Part shown: piece after piece, positions 38,699 through 47,178 of the stretch
Position numbering within the stretch: the stretch's first letter is position 1
Layout of the letters: each line of letters starts with the position of its first letter
Assembly (NCBI RefSeq): GCF_023544465.1
Contig: NZ_JALPVL010000003.1
Coordinates: forward strand, 310,001 to 374,000
Length of the DNA: 64,000 nucleotides
Source: Paractinoplanes maris
GTDB lineage: Bacteria; Actinomycetota; Actinomycetes; Mycobacteriales; Micromonosporaceae
Reading direction: 5' to 3'
Notes under the pieces: generated by a model
What the model saw: the letters and a program-made list of their open reading frames with translations, nothing else
What the model was told of the DNA's origin: nothing
The model's database searches: none
Made by a program: the position numbers and the translations under genes

Positions 38699-39421
38699 AT
38701 GGACCGTAGGACGTTGCTGCTCGCCGGTGGGGCGCTCGCCGGTGCCGTGCTGATCGGAGCGCCCGCCCACGCCGCCGCCCGCCGGCCGGTCTTCGAGTGG
38801 GCCCGCCCCGGCGGCTTCTTCTTCCCTGGCGAGGGAGTTCTGACCCCGCCCGCCCTGGCCGTCTACGACGACCACACCGCGTACGCCGATGCCGCGGCCG
38901 GCCTTCCGCTGCGCCCGCGCCAGGCGGAATCCCTGCGCAGGCACGCCGTCGAGGTGCTCAGCGACCCGCGCAACACCCGCCGCGACCCCGACCGCCCGGT
39001 CCGGGACCGCCCGGTCGACCACGTCACCGTCCGACGGGACGACGGCACCCACCTCACGGCCGAGCTCGCGGGCTGGGGCGACGGCGATCCCCGCCACGAC
39101 TTCCCGGACCCGCTGCGGGCACTCGACCGGCACGTTCAAGACCTCCGGCGTACGGTCCTGGCCGGCGGCGAACCGTGGCGGCCCAACGCGATCCTGATCG
39201 CGACCGTCCGCCTCGACGATCCGCCCGGCACCGCCGCGCCCTGGCCCACCGGCCTGCCGCGGCCCGGCACCTCTTACGCCGAGCAGACCGTGTACGGCGA
39301 GCAGGCACAGCTCGCCCGCCGGACGCTGCCGGCCGGGCGCGATCCGTGGCCCGCTTACCGCGTCTCACCGGTCGAGTTCGTCCGGGCGGCCTGGCGTCAC
39401 CTGCTGCCGCACGAGCTGTAG
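38699..39421 (+). CDS. Secreted hypothetical protein, Tat-like signal
   Basis: 240 aa beginning 'MDRRTLLLAGGALAGAVLIG', a twin-Arg-like signal peptide with probable cleavage after 'AHA'. The mature part is Arg/Pro/Asp-rich with no family I recognise. The 3' end overlaps the convergent NADH dehydrogenase gene by 57 bp, so transcripts would be antisense to each other there. Confidence 0.7.
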   Translation: MDRRTLLLAGGALAGAVLIGAPAHAAARRPVFEWARPGGFFFPGEGVLTPPALAVYDDHTAYADAAAGLPLRPRQAESLRRHAVEVLSDPRNTRRDPDRPVRDRPVDHVTVRRDDGTHLTAELAGWGDGDPRHDFPDPLRALDRHVQDLRRTVLAGGEPWRPNAILIATVRLDDPPGTAAPWPTGLPRPGTSYAEQTVYGEQAQLARRTLPAGRDPWPAYRVSPVEFVRAAWRHLLPHEL

Positions 39422-40693
39422 CGCGTTGCGGGCGTGGATCTGCTGCGTCGTCGAGATGCGCTCGGCCCGGCCACGCCCGAGGAAGCTGACCAGCCAGTGC
39501 AACAACGTCGTCACCTTGTTCTTGAAGCCGACCAGATAGAACAGGTGCACGCCCAGCCAGCCCAGCCAGCCGACGAGTCCACCGAGGTGCAGCGGCCCCA
39601 CGTCGGCGACCGCCGAGAAGCGCGAGATCGTCGCCATGTTGCCCTTGTCGAAGTACTTGAACGGCTTGCCGGCGGGCTTGCCGGCCAACCGGCGCGCGAT
39701 CGTCCGGGCCGCATAGGTGCCGCCCTGCATGGCCACCTGGGCGACGCCGGGCAGCCCGGTCGCGGCCATGTCGCCGACCACGAAGATCTCCGGGTGGCCG
39801 GGCACGGTGAGGTCGGGCTCGACCGCGATGCGGCCGGCCCGGTCGGTGGCGGCTCCGGTGGCGGCGGCGATCCGGCCGGCCAGGGCGGGCGCGGCGACTC
39901 CGGCGGCCCAGAACTTCGTGTACGCCTCGATGCGCTCCTCGCCCCCGGCGGTCTCGGCTTTCACCCCGTACGCGTCGACGTCGGTGACCCGCGTGCCCAG
40001 CCGGACCTCGACGCCCAGCTTGCGCAGCTGCTTCAGGGCCGACACCGACAGGGCCTCGTCGAAGGCCGGCAGCACCCGGTCCACCGCGTCGACGAGGACC
40101 ACCCGGGTCGTCGTGAGGTCGGCCCGCCGGTATTGCCCCCGCAGACTGCGATGCGCCAGCTCGGCGATCTGCCCGGCCAGCTCGACCCCGGTCGGCCCGG
40201 CCCCGACGAGCACGAAGGTCAGCCACTGCTGGCGCCGCTCCGGGTCCTCCTCGAGCTCGGCCATCTCGAAGGCGTGGAAGATCCGGCCGCGCACCTCGAG
40301 CGCGTCGTCGATGTCCTTGAGCGCGGGGGCGTGCTCGGCGAACCGCTCGTGGCCGAAGTACGAGTTGCCGGCTCCGGCCGCGACGATCAGCGAGTCGTAC
40401 GGAACACGTCTCTCCCGCCCGTCCGGTGAGCTGACCACGATCTCGCGGGCGGCGACATCGACGTCCTCGACCCAGCCCAGCTGGATGTCGCGCCCGGGCA
40501 GCAGCTCCCGGATCGGCGGCGCCACCTCGCCCTCGCTCAGAATGCCGGTCGCCACCTGATAGAGCAGCGGCTCGAAGAGGTGATAGGTGGTGCCGTTGAC
40601 GACGGTGACCCGGGCCGGGACCTTGCGCAGCGCCTTGGCGGCGAACAGACCGCCGAACCCGGCGCCGACGATGACCACTCGATGCTCGTTCAT
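39365..40693 (-). CDS. ndh: Type II NADH dehydrogenase (NDH-2)
   Basis: 442 aa. FAD-binding 'VVIVGAGFGGLFAAKALRKV' at the N-terminus, NAD-binding 'FVLVGAGPTGVELAGQIAEL' near residue 165, and 'EIFVVGDMAA' before the C-terminal part, which ends in a membrane-associating region ('GVHLFYLVGFKNKVTTLLHW'). Non-proton-pumping NADH:menaquinone oxidoreductase of the respiratory chain at the membrane inner face. Length matches the family. Confidence 0.88.
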   Translation of the reverse strand: MNEHRVVIVGAGFGGLFAAKALRKVPARVTVVNGTTYHLFEPLLYQVATGILSEGEVAPPIRELLPGRDIQLGWVEDVDVAAREIVVSSPDGRERRVPYDSLIVAAGAGNSYFGHERFAEHAPALKDIDDALEVRGRIFHAFEMAELEEDPERRQQWLTFVLVGAGPTGVELAGQIAELAHRSLRGQYRRADLTTTRVVLVDAVDRVLPAFDEALSVSALKQLRKLGVEVRLGTRVTDVDAYGVKAETAGGEERIEAYTKFWAAGVAAPALAGRIAAATGAATDRAGRIAVEPDLTVPGHPEIFVVGDMAATGLPGVAQVAMQGGTYAARTIARRLAGKPAGKPFKYFDKGNMATISRFSAVADVGPLHLGGLVGWLGWLGVHLFYLVGFKNKVTTLLHWLVSFLGRGRAERISTTQQIHARNALQLVRQQVTPGRPDELDR

Positions 40694-40893
40694 ACCGTCG
40701 GGACGAGCCGGCGGTACCCGGCGTGACGCGGTGATAGCGGCGTCACATTCTGGGCGCCGGCACCGGCAAATCCGGAAACAGTCGGAGAGTAGGCGCGAAG
40801 CGACGCCGGGTACGGTACTGTGCGTGCCCGGCGCTCACGTTCGCGTCCGATCCACACTGGACGTCCCTGTCCACCCGAGTGAGGATGTTTCGC

Positions 40894-41667
40894 GTGGCAG
40901 TAGACGTGTCCAGGCTGGACACTAATGTTCCGGAGACCGCCCGGATCTGGAACTATTTGCTCGGCGGCACCGACAACTTCGCGGCCGACCGCGCCGTGGG
41001 CGACCAGATCACGGCCACCCTCCCCCAGCTCGCCGAGCACGCCCGGCTCTCCCGGGCCTACCTCGCCCGGGCCGTCGGCTTCCTCACGCTCGAAGCGGGC
41101 ATCCGGCAGTTCCTCGACATCGGCACCGGGCTGCCCACCGCCGAGAACACGCACCAGGTGGCCCAGGCCGCCGCGCCCGACACCCGCGTGGTCTACGTGG
41201 ACAACGACCCGCTGGTCCTCGCGCACGCCCGCGAGTTGCTGACCAGCACCCCCGAGGGCGCCACCGACTACGTGCACGAGGATCTGCGTGACCCCGAGGC
41301 GATCCTGCGGGCCGCGTCGCGCACACTCGACCTGGGCCGGCCCGTCGCGCTGGCACTCATGGGAGTGCTCGGGCACATCGAGAGCGACGACACCGCCCGC
41401 GCGATCATCGTCCGGCTGTTGCGCGACCTGCCGTCGGGCAGCTACCTGGCGATGTACGACGGCTCCGACACCGACCCGGCCACCCTCGAGGCCAGCCGCA
41501 TCTGGAACCTCTCGGCCAATCCGAAATATCACCTCCGCAGTCCGGCTCGGATCGCTCACCTGTTCGAAGGGCTGGAACTCGTCCATCCGGGGGTGGTTCC
41601 GGTGACCAAGTGGCGATCTGATGATCCGGAGATCTCCCAGTACTGCGCCGTCGGCCGCAAGCCGTAG
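40894..41667 (+). CDS. DUF574-family SAM-dependent methyltransferase
   Basis: 257 aa from GTG 40894 (ATG 40885 also possible). 'ETARIWNYLLGGTDNFAADR' and 'IRQFLDIGTGLPTAENTHQV' are hallmarks of the actinomycete DUF574 family, with a Rossmann SAM site (DIGTG) and 'VVYVDNDPLVLAHARELL'. Substrates are unknown. It is followed by an XRE/DUF5753 regulator and a second copy of the family. Confidence 0.85.
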   Translation: MAVDVSRLDTNVPETARIWNYLLGGTDNFAADRAVGDQITATLPQLAEHARLSRAYLARAVGFLTLEAGIRQFLDIGTGLPTAENTHQVAQAAAPDTRVVYVDNDPLVLAHARELLTSTPEGATDYVHEDLRDPEAILRAASRTLDLGRPVALALMGVLGHIESDDTARAIIVRLLRDLPSGSYLAMYDGSDTDPATLEASRIWNLSANPKYHLRSPARIAHLFEGLELVHPGVVPVTKWRSDDPEISQYCAVGRKP

Positions 41668-41700
41668 CGCGCCGGCCACGTTCTTGATAAGCAGGTCACC

Positions 41701-42576
41701 ATGATCGGGCGAGGGGACAGCGGCGGTTCGACCGTGCGCCGGCTGCAGCTGGGCGCACGGCTGCGCGAACTGCGCCTCGCCGCCAACGTGAGCCGCGAGG
41801 CCGCCGGCTACCGCATCCGCGCGTCCGAATCCAAGATCAGCCGGATGGAGCTGGGCCGCGTCGGCTTCAAAGCCCGCGACGTGAGCGACCTGCTGGTGCT
41901 CTACGGCGTCGAGGACCAGCAGGAGCACCAGCGGCTCCTCGAGCTGACCAAGGCGGCCAACTCACCCAGCTGGTGGCACACCTACGGCGATGTGCTGGAG
42001 AGCTGGTTCCACAGCTACCTCGACCTCGAGCAGGCGGCGGAGCTCATCCGCACGTACGAGATCCAGTTCGTCCCCGGGCTGCTGCAGACCGAGGCGTACG
42101 CGCGGGCCGTGATCCGCCTCGGGCACAACAACCCCGGCCAGCACGAGGTGGACCGGCTGGCCAAGCTGCGGATGGCCCGCAAGGAGACGCTGGCCCGGCC
42201 CGACTCGCCGACCTTCTGGGCGGTGCTCGACGAGGCGGTGCTGCGCCGGCTGATCGGCGGGCGCGAGGTGCTGCGCGAGCAGATCCGGGCGTTGCTGGCG
42301 GCGTGCGAGGAGCCCAACGTACGCCTTCAGGTGATTCCCTTCGACTCGGGCGGGCACGCGGCGGCCGGCGGCGCGTTCAGCATCCTGCGGTTCCCGCACG
42401 AGGAGCTCGACGACGTGGTCTACATCGAGCATCTGACCAGTGCCCTCTACCTGGACAAACGCGAGGACGTGGACCACTACGCGGCGGCGTTCGGCCGGCT
42501 CATCATCGAGGCCGCCCCGCCGGCCCGGACGCCGGACATCCTCAAGTCCGTGCTCATCGATCTGGAACGGCTCTAA
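41701..42576 (+). CDS. XRE-family regulator with DUF5753 domain
   Basis: 291 aa. HTH at about 15-65 ('LGARLRELRLAANVSREAAG', 'SESKISRMELGRVGFKARDV'), then DUF5753: 'VPGLLQTEAYARAVIRLGHN', 'LDEAVLRRLIGGREVLREQI', 'VIPFDSGGHAAAGGAFSILR'. The DUF574-XRE-DUF574 arrangement suggests co-function. It has higher GC and a fuller DUF5753 sequence than the element-borne copy at 19427-20281. Confidence 0.88.
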   Translation: MIGRGDSGGSTVRRLQLGARLRELRLAANVSREAAGYRIRASESKISRMELGRVGFKARDVSDLLVLYGVEDQQEHQRLLELTKAANSPSWWHTYGDVLESWFHSYLDLEQAAELIRTYEIQFVPGLLQTEAYARAVIRLGHNNPGQHEVDRLAKLRMARKETLARPDSPTFWAVLDEAVLRRLIGGREVLREQIRALLAACEEPNVRLQVIPFDSGGHAAAGGAFSILRFPHEELDDVVYIEHLTSALYLDKREDVDHYAAAFGRLIIEAAPPARTPDILKSVLIDLERL

Positions 42577-42629
42577 GTCTCCACAATGGGTGGTTGTGCT
42601 CAGGGAGCGCAGCAGATAGAAACTTCCCC

Positions 42630-43421
42630 ATGACGGACCAAGAGGCCCCCGCCGAGTTGCAGCCCGACGTGCCGCACGCGGCGCGCATGTGGAACTACTG
42701 GATGGGCGGCAAGGACAACTTCGCCGCCGACCGCGCCGCCGGCGACGCCGTGGCCCAGGTCTATCCCGAGATCGTGCTGATGGCGCAGCAGTCGCGCAAG
42801 TTCCTGATCCGGGTGGTCCGCTATCTGGCCGGCGAGGCGGGCGTCCGCCAGTTCCTCGACATCGGCACCGGCCTGCCGACCATGCAGAACACGCACGAGG
42901 TGGCCCAGAGCATCGCTCCCGAGTCCAAGATCGTCTACGTCGACAACGACCCGATGGTCCTGGCCTACGCCCGCGCCCTGCTGGTCGGCGCGACCACCGA
43001 GGGCGTGACGACCTACGTCCACGCCGACTACCACGATCCCGAGAAGATCCTGGCCGACGCCGAGCAGGCGCTCGACTTCTCCGAGCCGGTCGCGGTCATG
43101 TTCATGGGCGTGATGGGCTACGAGCCCGACCTGCGGGTCATCCGCTCGATCGTCAGCACGGTGATGGCCCGCGTCCCGTCCGGCAGCTACCTGGTCTTCT
43201 GGGACGGCACCGACACGTCACAGGCCGTGGTCGAGGGCGCCAAGAAGCTGGCCGACAGCGGCGGCATCCCCTACATCCTGCGCAGCCCGAAGGATCTGGC
43301 CACGGTCTTCGAGGGCCTGGAACTGGTCGAGCCCGGCCTGACCCAGATCAGCTCATGGCGCCCCGACGGCGACGGCATCGAGCCCATCGAGGCCTACGGC
43401 GCCATCGGCCGCAAGCCCTGA
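42630..43421 (+). CDS. DUF574-family SAM-dependent methyltransferase, second copy
   Basis: 263 aa. Same landmarks as the gene at 40894: 'HAARMWNYWMGGKDNFAADR', 'VRQFLDIGTGLPTMQNTHEV', 'IVYVDNDPMVLAYARALLVG', ending in 'GAIGRKP' (the first copy ends 'CAVGRKP'). A local duplication that has diverged; function unknown. Confidence 0.85.
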   Translation: MTDQEAPAELQPDVPHAARMWNYWMGGKDNFAADRAAGDAVAQVYPEIVLMAQQSRKFLIRVVRYLAGEAGVRQFLDIGTGLPTMQNTHEVAQSIAPESKIVYVDNDPMVLAYARALLVGATTEGVTTYVHADYHDPEKILADAEQALDFSEPVAVMFMGVMGYEPDLRVIRSIVSTVMARVPSGSYLVFWDGTDTSQAVVEGAKKLADSGGIPYILRSPKDLATVFEGLELVEPGLTQISSWRPDGDGIEPIEAYGAIGRKP

Positions 43422-43565
43422 CACCCACCTGACGGCCGGCGGGCCGGTGCTCGGGGCGGCCTCGCTCGCTCTCCCCTATTACTGCCATGAACGACTCCGG
43501 GCCGGGGACGGGGTGGACATCTCCCGAAAGATGCTCACCAAGCCCCCGACCATGAGGAGTCCTTC

Positions 43566-44312
43566 GTGAGCATTTCGACCCGCGTCCCGGCCATCACTGC
43601 CGTCCTGGCCGGGCTGCTGCTGACCACGGCCTGCGCCGCCGCCGAGGAGACCACCGGGTCGGCCACCACCCCGGCCTCAACCTCCCCGTCGTCGGCCCCG
43701 ACCGCGTCACCGCCGGCCGCGTCGTCACCGACCGCGTCATCGCCGGCCCCGACGTCCACGCCGTCGTCCACCAAGACCACCACCGCGGCCGCCGCCGGCG
43801 GCGGTGGCGGAGGCGGCGGAGTCTTCAGCGGCACCCGCCAGGTCTACCTCCTGCCCAAGAACAGCGAAGGGACGCTGGGCGTGGTCCAGGACGGCAAGAT
43901 CGGCCTGTCGGAGAAGTTCGGCGACGGCGAACTCTTCGTGCTCACCGCGGTCAAGCCGGGCGGCGACCAGTATTGGATCCGCACCGCCAAGCTGCGCAAG
44001 GGCGGCGAACCGTACTGCCTCTCGGCCAAGCTCGGCCCCGGCGGCCGCCCCGCCGCCGTGAGGACGACGGCCTGTGACGCCGCCGCCGCCGACCAGCTGT
44101 TCCGATTCCGTAAGACGGGCGAGTCGAACGGCAAGCCCACCTACACGATCCGCACCGGCCGCGACACCTTCATCATCCAGGACCCGACCGGCGAGATCGC
44201 CGGCACCGGCACCGGCGTCGCCGCCGTGACCATCGGCGAAGGCACTCCCGACATCGACACCCCGTTCATCCTGGCCGACAAGGGCAAGGCCACCATGCCC
44301 GCCCTCGACTGA
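43566..44312 (+). CDS. Secreted lipoprotein with low-complexity linker
   Basis: 248 aa, GTG with GAGGAG 7 nt upstream. Lipobox near residue 23 ('LLLTTACAAA'), then about 60 residues of Ser/Thr/Pro/Ala and a glycine run of eight, then a folded domain ('RQVYLLPKNSEGTLGVVQDG', 'YTIRTGRDTFIIQDPTGEIA'). The C-terminal domain resembles no family I can name. Possibly wall-spanning because of the long linker. Confidence 0.75.
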   Translation: MSISTRVPAITAVLAGLLLTTACAAAEETTGSATTPASTSPSSAPTASPPAASSPTASSPAPTSTPSSTKTTTAAAAGGGGGGGGVFSGTRQVYLLPKNSEGTLGVVQDGKIGLSEKFGDGELFVLTAVKPGGDQYWIRTAKLRKGGEPYCLSAKLGPGGRPAAVRTTACDAAAADQLFRFRKTGESNGKPTYTIRTGRDTFIIQDPTGEIAGTGTGVAAVTIGEGTPDIDTPFILADKGKATMPALD

Positions 44313-44444
44313 CCCGTCCCCACCGCCGCGAGCCGCTGATTTCGGGGCGTGATGGAGCGGCCGGCCCGGTCCGCGCCTCTCGCCGGGCCTGCACCAGCAT
44401 GCATCAATGGGGAGTGCGGCGGTCCGTCGAAATGAGGAGCATCG

Positions 44445-44984
44445 GTGTCGATCGAGGTTGTTTACGAGACGCACGCGTTGAGCGAGGACAACGAACGCGG
44501 AGTCGCCACCGGGTGGCTGCCGGGCCGGCTCAGCGCACAGGGCCGGCTCAACGCGGCCGCAATGGGACGGCGGCGCCGGGACGACGGCATCGTGGCAGTG
44601 TTCAGTTCGGATCTGCGTCGCGCCGCGGAGACAGCGGAGATCGCGTTCGGCGGCAGCGGCGTCCCGATCCTCTACGACTGGCGCCTGCGCGAGTGCGACT
44701 TCGGCGAACGCAACGGAACACCGTCCAGCGACGTCAGCGCCGACCGCCAGGATTTCTGCGACCGCCCGTACCCGAAAGGCGAAAGCCACCGCGAGGCCAT
44801 CGCCCGAGTGGCCCGCGCCCTCGCCGATCTGCCCACCCGCTGGGCCGGCAGCCGGGTCATGCTGATCGGCCACCTCGCGACCTACCGGGCCCTGGAGCAC
44901 GTGGTCCACGGCCGCACCGTGCCCGACCTGCTGGCTGACACCTTCGAGTGGCAGCCCGAAGGCTGGGAGTATCGACTCCCCTGA
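44445..44984 (+). CDS. Histidine phosphatase superfamily protein
   Basis: 179 aa from GTG 44445. 'ETHALSEDNERGVATGWLPG' corresponds to the RHG/RHA start of the family, but Arg is replaced by Thr before catalytic His10. Other landmarks are 'VFSSDLRRAAETAEIAF', 'WRLRECDFGERNG' and the second His in 'LIGHLAT'. The missing Arg may alter phosphate binding, although phosphatases with divergent first motifs exist. Monocistronic. Confidence 0.75.
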   Translation: MSIEVVYETHALSEDNERGVATGWLPGRLSAQGRLNAAAMGRRRRDDGIVAVFSSDLRRAAETAEIAFGGSGVPILYDWRLRECDFGERNGTPSSDVSADRQDFCDRPYPKGESHREAIARVARALADLPTRWAGSRVMLIGHLATYRALEHVVHGRTVPDLLADTFEWQPEGWEYRLP

Positions 44985-45060
44985 AGCACGCCGCTGACCG
45001 ACGCGAACCACCGCAGCGAGGCGGGGCACTCCTCGTGGCCGCTGATGCGACGTGCGGCGG

Positions 45061-45846
45061 CTACCTGCTTGTGGCGGGGTGGCCGGCGAAGGTGGGCGCG
45101 CCGCTTTGACGGCGGAGTACCAGGGTGGCGAAGCCGAGGATGCCCCGGTAGCCGCGCAGCCACTGGGTCCGGTGTTCCTGGGCTGTGCGCAGAGCTTCGG
45201 GGGCGTCGGGGTGGCCCGGGTTCTCCAGGGCCCACTCGAGCAGGGAGCCCGTCCACGACCACTCGTAGTCGTCCCACTCGGCGGCGTCGCTCACGTGGGC
45301 ATGGACGGGGTGCCAACCCGCGGCGGCGGCTGTGTCGATCAGGCCGGGCAGGTCGGTGAAGTGTGACGGCTTGGCATCGAGTGCGGCCAGGGCCTGCGGT
45401 GTCGGGGTCGTCTCCCAGAATCCCTCGCCCACGATCAGGACGCCGTGCGGGTTCACATGCCGGCCGGCCAGCTCCAGTGTCTCGGCGAAACCCCCGAAGA
45501 TGTGCGTCGAGCCGACACAGAGCACCAGATCGTAGTCGCCGTCGGGGACATAGGTGCGCGCGTCCCGCTCATGCAGCGTCAGGCGGTCGGCCAGTTCGCG
45601 CACGGCCGCCGCTTCGGCCGCGCGCTCCAGGGCGTACGGGTTCAGATCCACCCCGTCCGCCTGGCCATCCGGATAGTGGGCGAGGGCCTGCAGTGCCCAC
45701 GCCGCTTGTCCACATCCCAGATCGAGGATGCGGGCGGCCGGCCCCCGGCCCGCGCGGCGCAGCAGCTTGTTCACGTTGACCCCGGCGACCGGCGCGGCGA
45801 TGGGGTGATGTGCATGGGCGAGGGAGCTGACACGTTGACGATCCAC
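45061..45846 (-). CDS. Class I SAM-dependent methyltransferase
   Basis: 261 aa. SAM-binding 'ARILDLGCGQAAWALQALAH' (motif I) and 'ADGVDLNPYALERAAEAAAV' (motif II), then 'YDLVLCVGSTHIFGG' as motif IV. Substrate not predictable. It is divergent from a TetR gene with about 60 bp between starts, so the TetR protein probably represses it. Confidence 0.8.
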   Translation of the reverse strand: MDRQRVSSLAHAHHPIAAPVAGVNVNKLLRRAGRGPAARILDLGCGQAAWALQALAHYPDGQADGVDLNPYALERAAEAAAVRELADRLTLHERDARTYVPDGDYDLVLCVGSTHIFGGFAETLELAGRHVNPHGVLIVGEGFWETTPTPQALAALDAKPSHFTDLPGLIDTAAAAGWHPVHAHVSDAAEWDDYEWSWTGSLLEWALENPGHPDAPEALRTAQEHRTQWLRGYRGILGFATLVLRRQSGAPTFAGHPATSR

Positions 45847-45875
45847 GTGGTCCAGTCAACACGACGGATATATTT

Positions 45876-45893
45876 ACGAACGGTCGGTCGTTT
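45876..45893. promoter_or_regulatory. TetR-type operator candidate
   Basis: ACGAACGGTCGGTCGTTT is an imperfect dyad centred between the divergent methyltransferase and TetR genes; the sequence resembles AACGNNCGNTCG-type TetR boxes. It lies 16 nt before the TetR start. Confidence 0.6.
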
Positions 45894-45908
45894 TGTAGGG
45901 TCGACGGC

Positions 45909-46544
45909 ATGACATCGGACGGCAGGCTGCTCCGGGGCGAGCGCACCCGCACCGCCGTGCTCGATCGCGCCCTGCAGCTGGCCACCACGGCCGGGCTCGA
46001 CGGGCTCTCGCTGAGCCAGGTCGCCGACTCGCTCGGGGTCAGCAAGTCCGGCCTCTTCGCGCACTGGCGATCCAAGGAAGAGCTGCAACTGGCCGTGATC
46101 GCCCATGCGCGTGCCCAGTGGACCGACCGGGTCATCAGCCCGGCCCTGGAGGCGCCCCGCGGCCTGCGACGACTGTGGGCTGTGCACAACCGGCGGCTCG
46201 ACTTCTACGAGTCGGGTGCCCTGCCGGGGCGCTGCTTCTTCGCGAATGCGCACTTCGAGTTCAGCGAGCGGCCCGGTTCCGTGCGGGAGCGGCTGTCGGT
46301 CGAGCTGCGCGACTGGATGGGGTTCCTGACCAACCTGGCCACCGATGCCGTCGCTCTGGGCGAGGTGCGGACCGGCACCGATCCGGGCGGCATGGCATAC
46401 GAGACCGAGTCGCTCGGCGTGTGCGCTGTCATGCAGGCCCCCGTGCTCGGTGCCGACGTCACCTTCCGGCATGCCCGCCGAGCCCTGCTCAGTCACCTGA
46501 GAGTTGTTGCCACCGACCCGACGATCCTTCCGGAGCAGACATGA
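45909..46544 (+). CDS. TetR-family transcriptional regulator
   Basis: 211 aa. N-terminal HTH 'LDGLSLSQVADSLGVSKSGL' with 'FAHWRSKEELQLAVIAHARA', followed by a helical ligand domain with 'CFFANAHFEFSERPGSVRER'. Likely autoregulates and controls the divergent methyltransferase and the downstream thioesterase gene, whose ATG overlaps its stop. Confidence 0.88.
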   Translation: MTSDGRLLRGERTRTAVLDRALQLATTAGLDGLSLSQVADSLGVSKSGLFAHWRSKEELQLAVIAHARAQWTDRVISPALEAPRGLRRLWAVHNRRLDFYESGALPGRCFFANAHFEFSERPGSVRERLSVELRDWMGFLTNLATDAVALGEVRTGTDPGGMAYETESLGVCAVMQAPVLGADVTFRHARRALLSHLRVVATDPTILPEQT

Positions 46545-47071
46545 CCACCGCTGTCCACACCTACGGCGCCGTTGTCCCCCAACCTGTGCACTTCGACGAC
46601 CTCGACGCGATGGGCGTCCTCCACAACGCCCGCTATGCCGTGCTGGTCGAGCGGGCCATCGTGGCCTGGTGGGCCGAGCGCGGCGTCTCGTTCACCGGCG
46701 GGCGCCCGACGACACCCGACGCCTTCAACGTGGTGCGCGAATACCAGATCACTTTCCACCGCCCGATCCGCGGCACCGGCGACATCAACATCCGCTTCTG
46801 GCTCGACCGCATGGGCACGACCAGCGCCGACTACAGCTTCCAGGTGACCTCCGCGACCGGCGCTGAAACAAACGGAAACGGCGCAGCAGAAGCGAACGGC
46901 GCGGGTACCGGAGAAAGCGAAGCAACCGGAAACGGCGATGCCGACGTCAGCGGCGAAACCGTCTACGCCGAAGGTCGCCGCATCAACGTGCGCCTCGACC
47001 CCACCACCATGCGCCCAGCCCCGTGGACCGACGAAGGCCGAGTCCTGGCCGCCACCCTGCTGCGCCACTGA
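46541..47071 (+). CDS. Hotdog-fold acyl-CoA thioesterase with low-complexity insert
   Basis: 176 aa. The 4HBT core is clear: 'VHFDDLDAMGVLHNARYAVL' (Asp of the active site) with 'VREYQITFHRPIRGTGDINI'. After 'TSADYSFQVTSATG' there is an about 35-residue Asn/Gly/Ala/Glu insert, then the last strand resumes ('ETVYAEGRRINVRLDPTTMR'). The insert separates the final strand pair, which is unusual. Translated together with the TetR gene (ATGA overlap). Substrate unknown. Confidence 0.78.
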   Translation: MTTAVHTYGAVVPQPVHFDDLDAMGVLHNARYAVLVERAIVAWWAERGVSFTGGRPTTPDAFNVVREYQITFHRPIRGTGDINIRFWLDRMGTTSADYSFQVTSATGAETNGNGAAEANGAGTGESEATGNGDADVSGETVYAEGRRINVRLDPTTMRPAPWTDEGRVLAATLLRH

Positions 47072-47090
47072 CGCAACCGGGGCGCGCCCT

Positions 47091-47175
47091 CCGGACAGCG
47101 GCGCGGGGACCAACGGACCGCCGGACAGCGGCGCGGGGACCAACGGACCGCCGGACAGCGGAGCGGGGACCGAGA
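47091..47175 (+). repeat. 30-bp tandem repeat, about 2.8 copies
   Basis: The unit starting CCGGACAGCGGCGCGGGGAC occurs at 47091 and 47121 without change, and a partial third copy at 47151 has one substitution (GGAGCGG) before it diverges. It lies between the thioesterase and MTHFR-like genes and could also be read as repeated 10-residue peptides. Confidence 0.9.
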
Positions 47176-47178
47176 GGG

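Noticed and set aside
47091..47178. Repeat peptide as N-terminus of the MTHFR-like protein
   Set aside because: The GTG at 47179 has its own ribosome site and the Arg/Thr repeat does not belong to the family.
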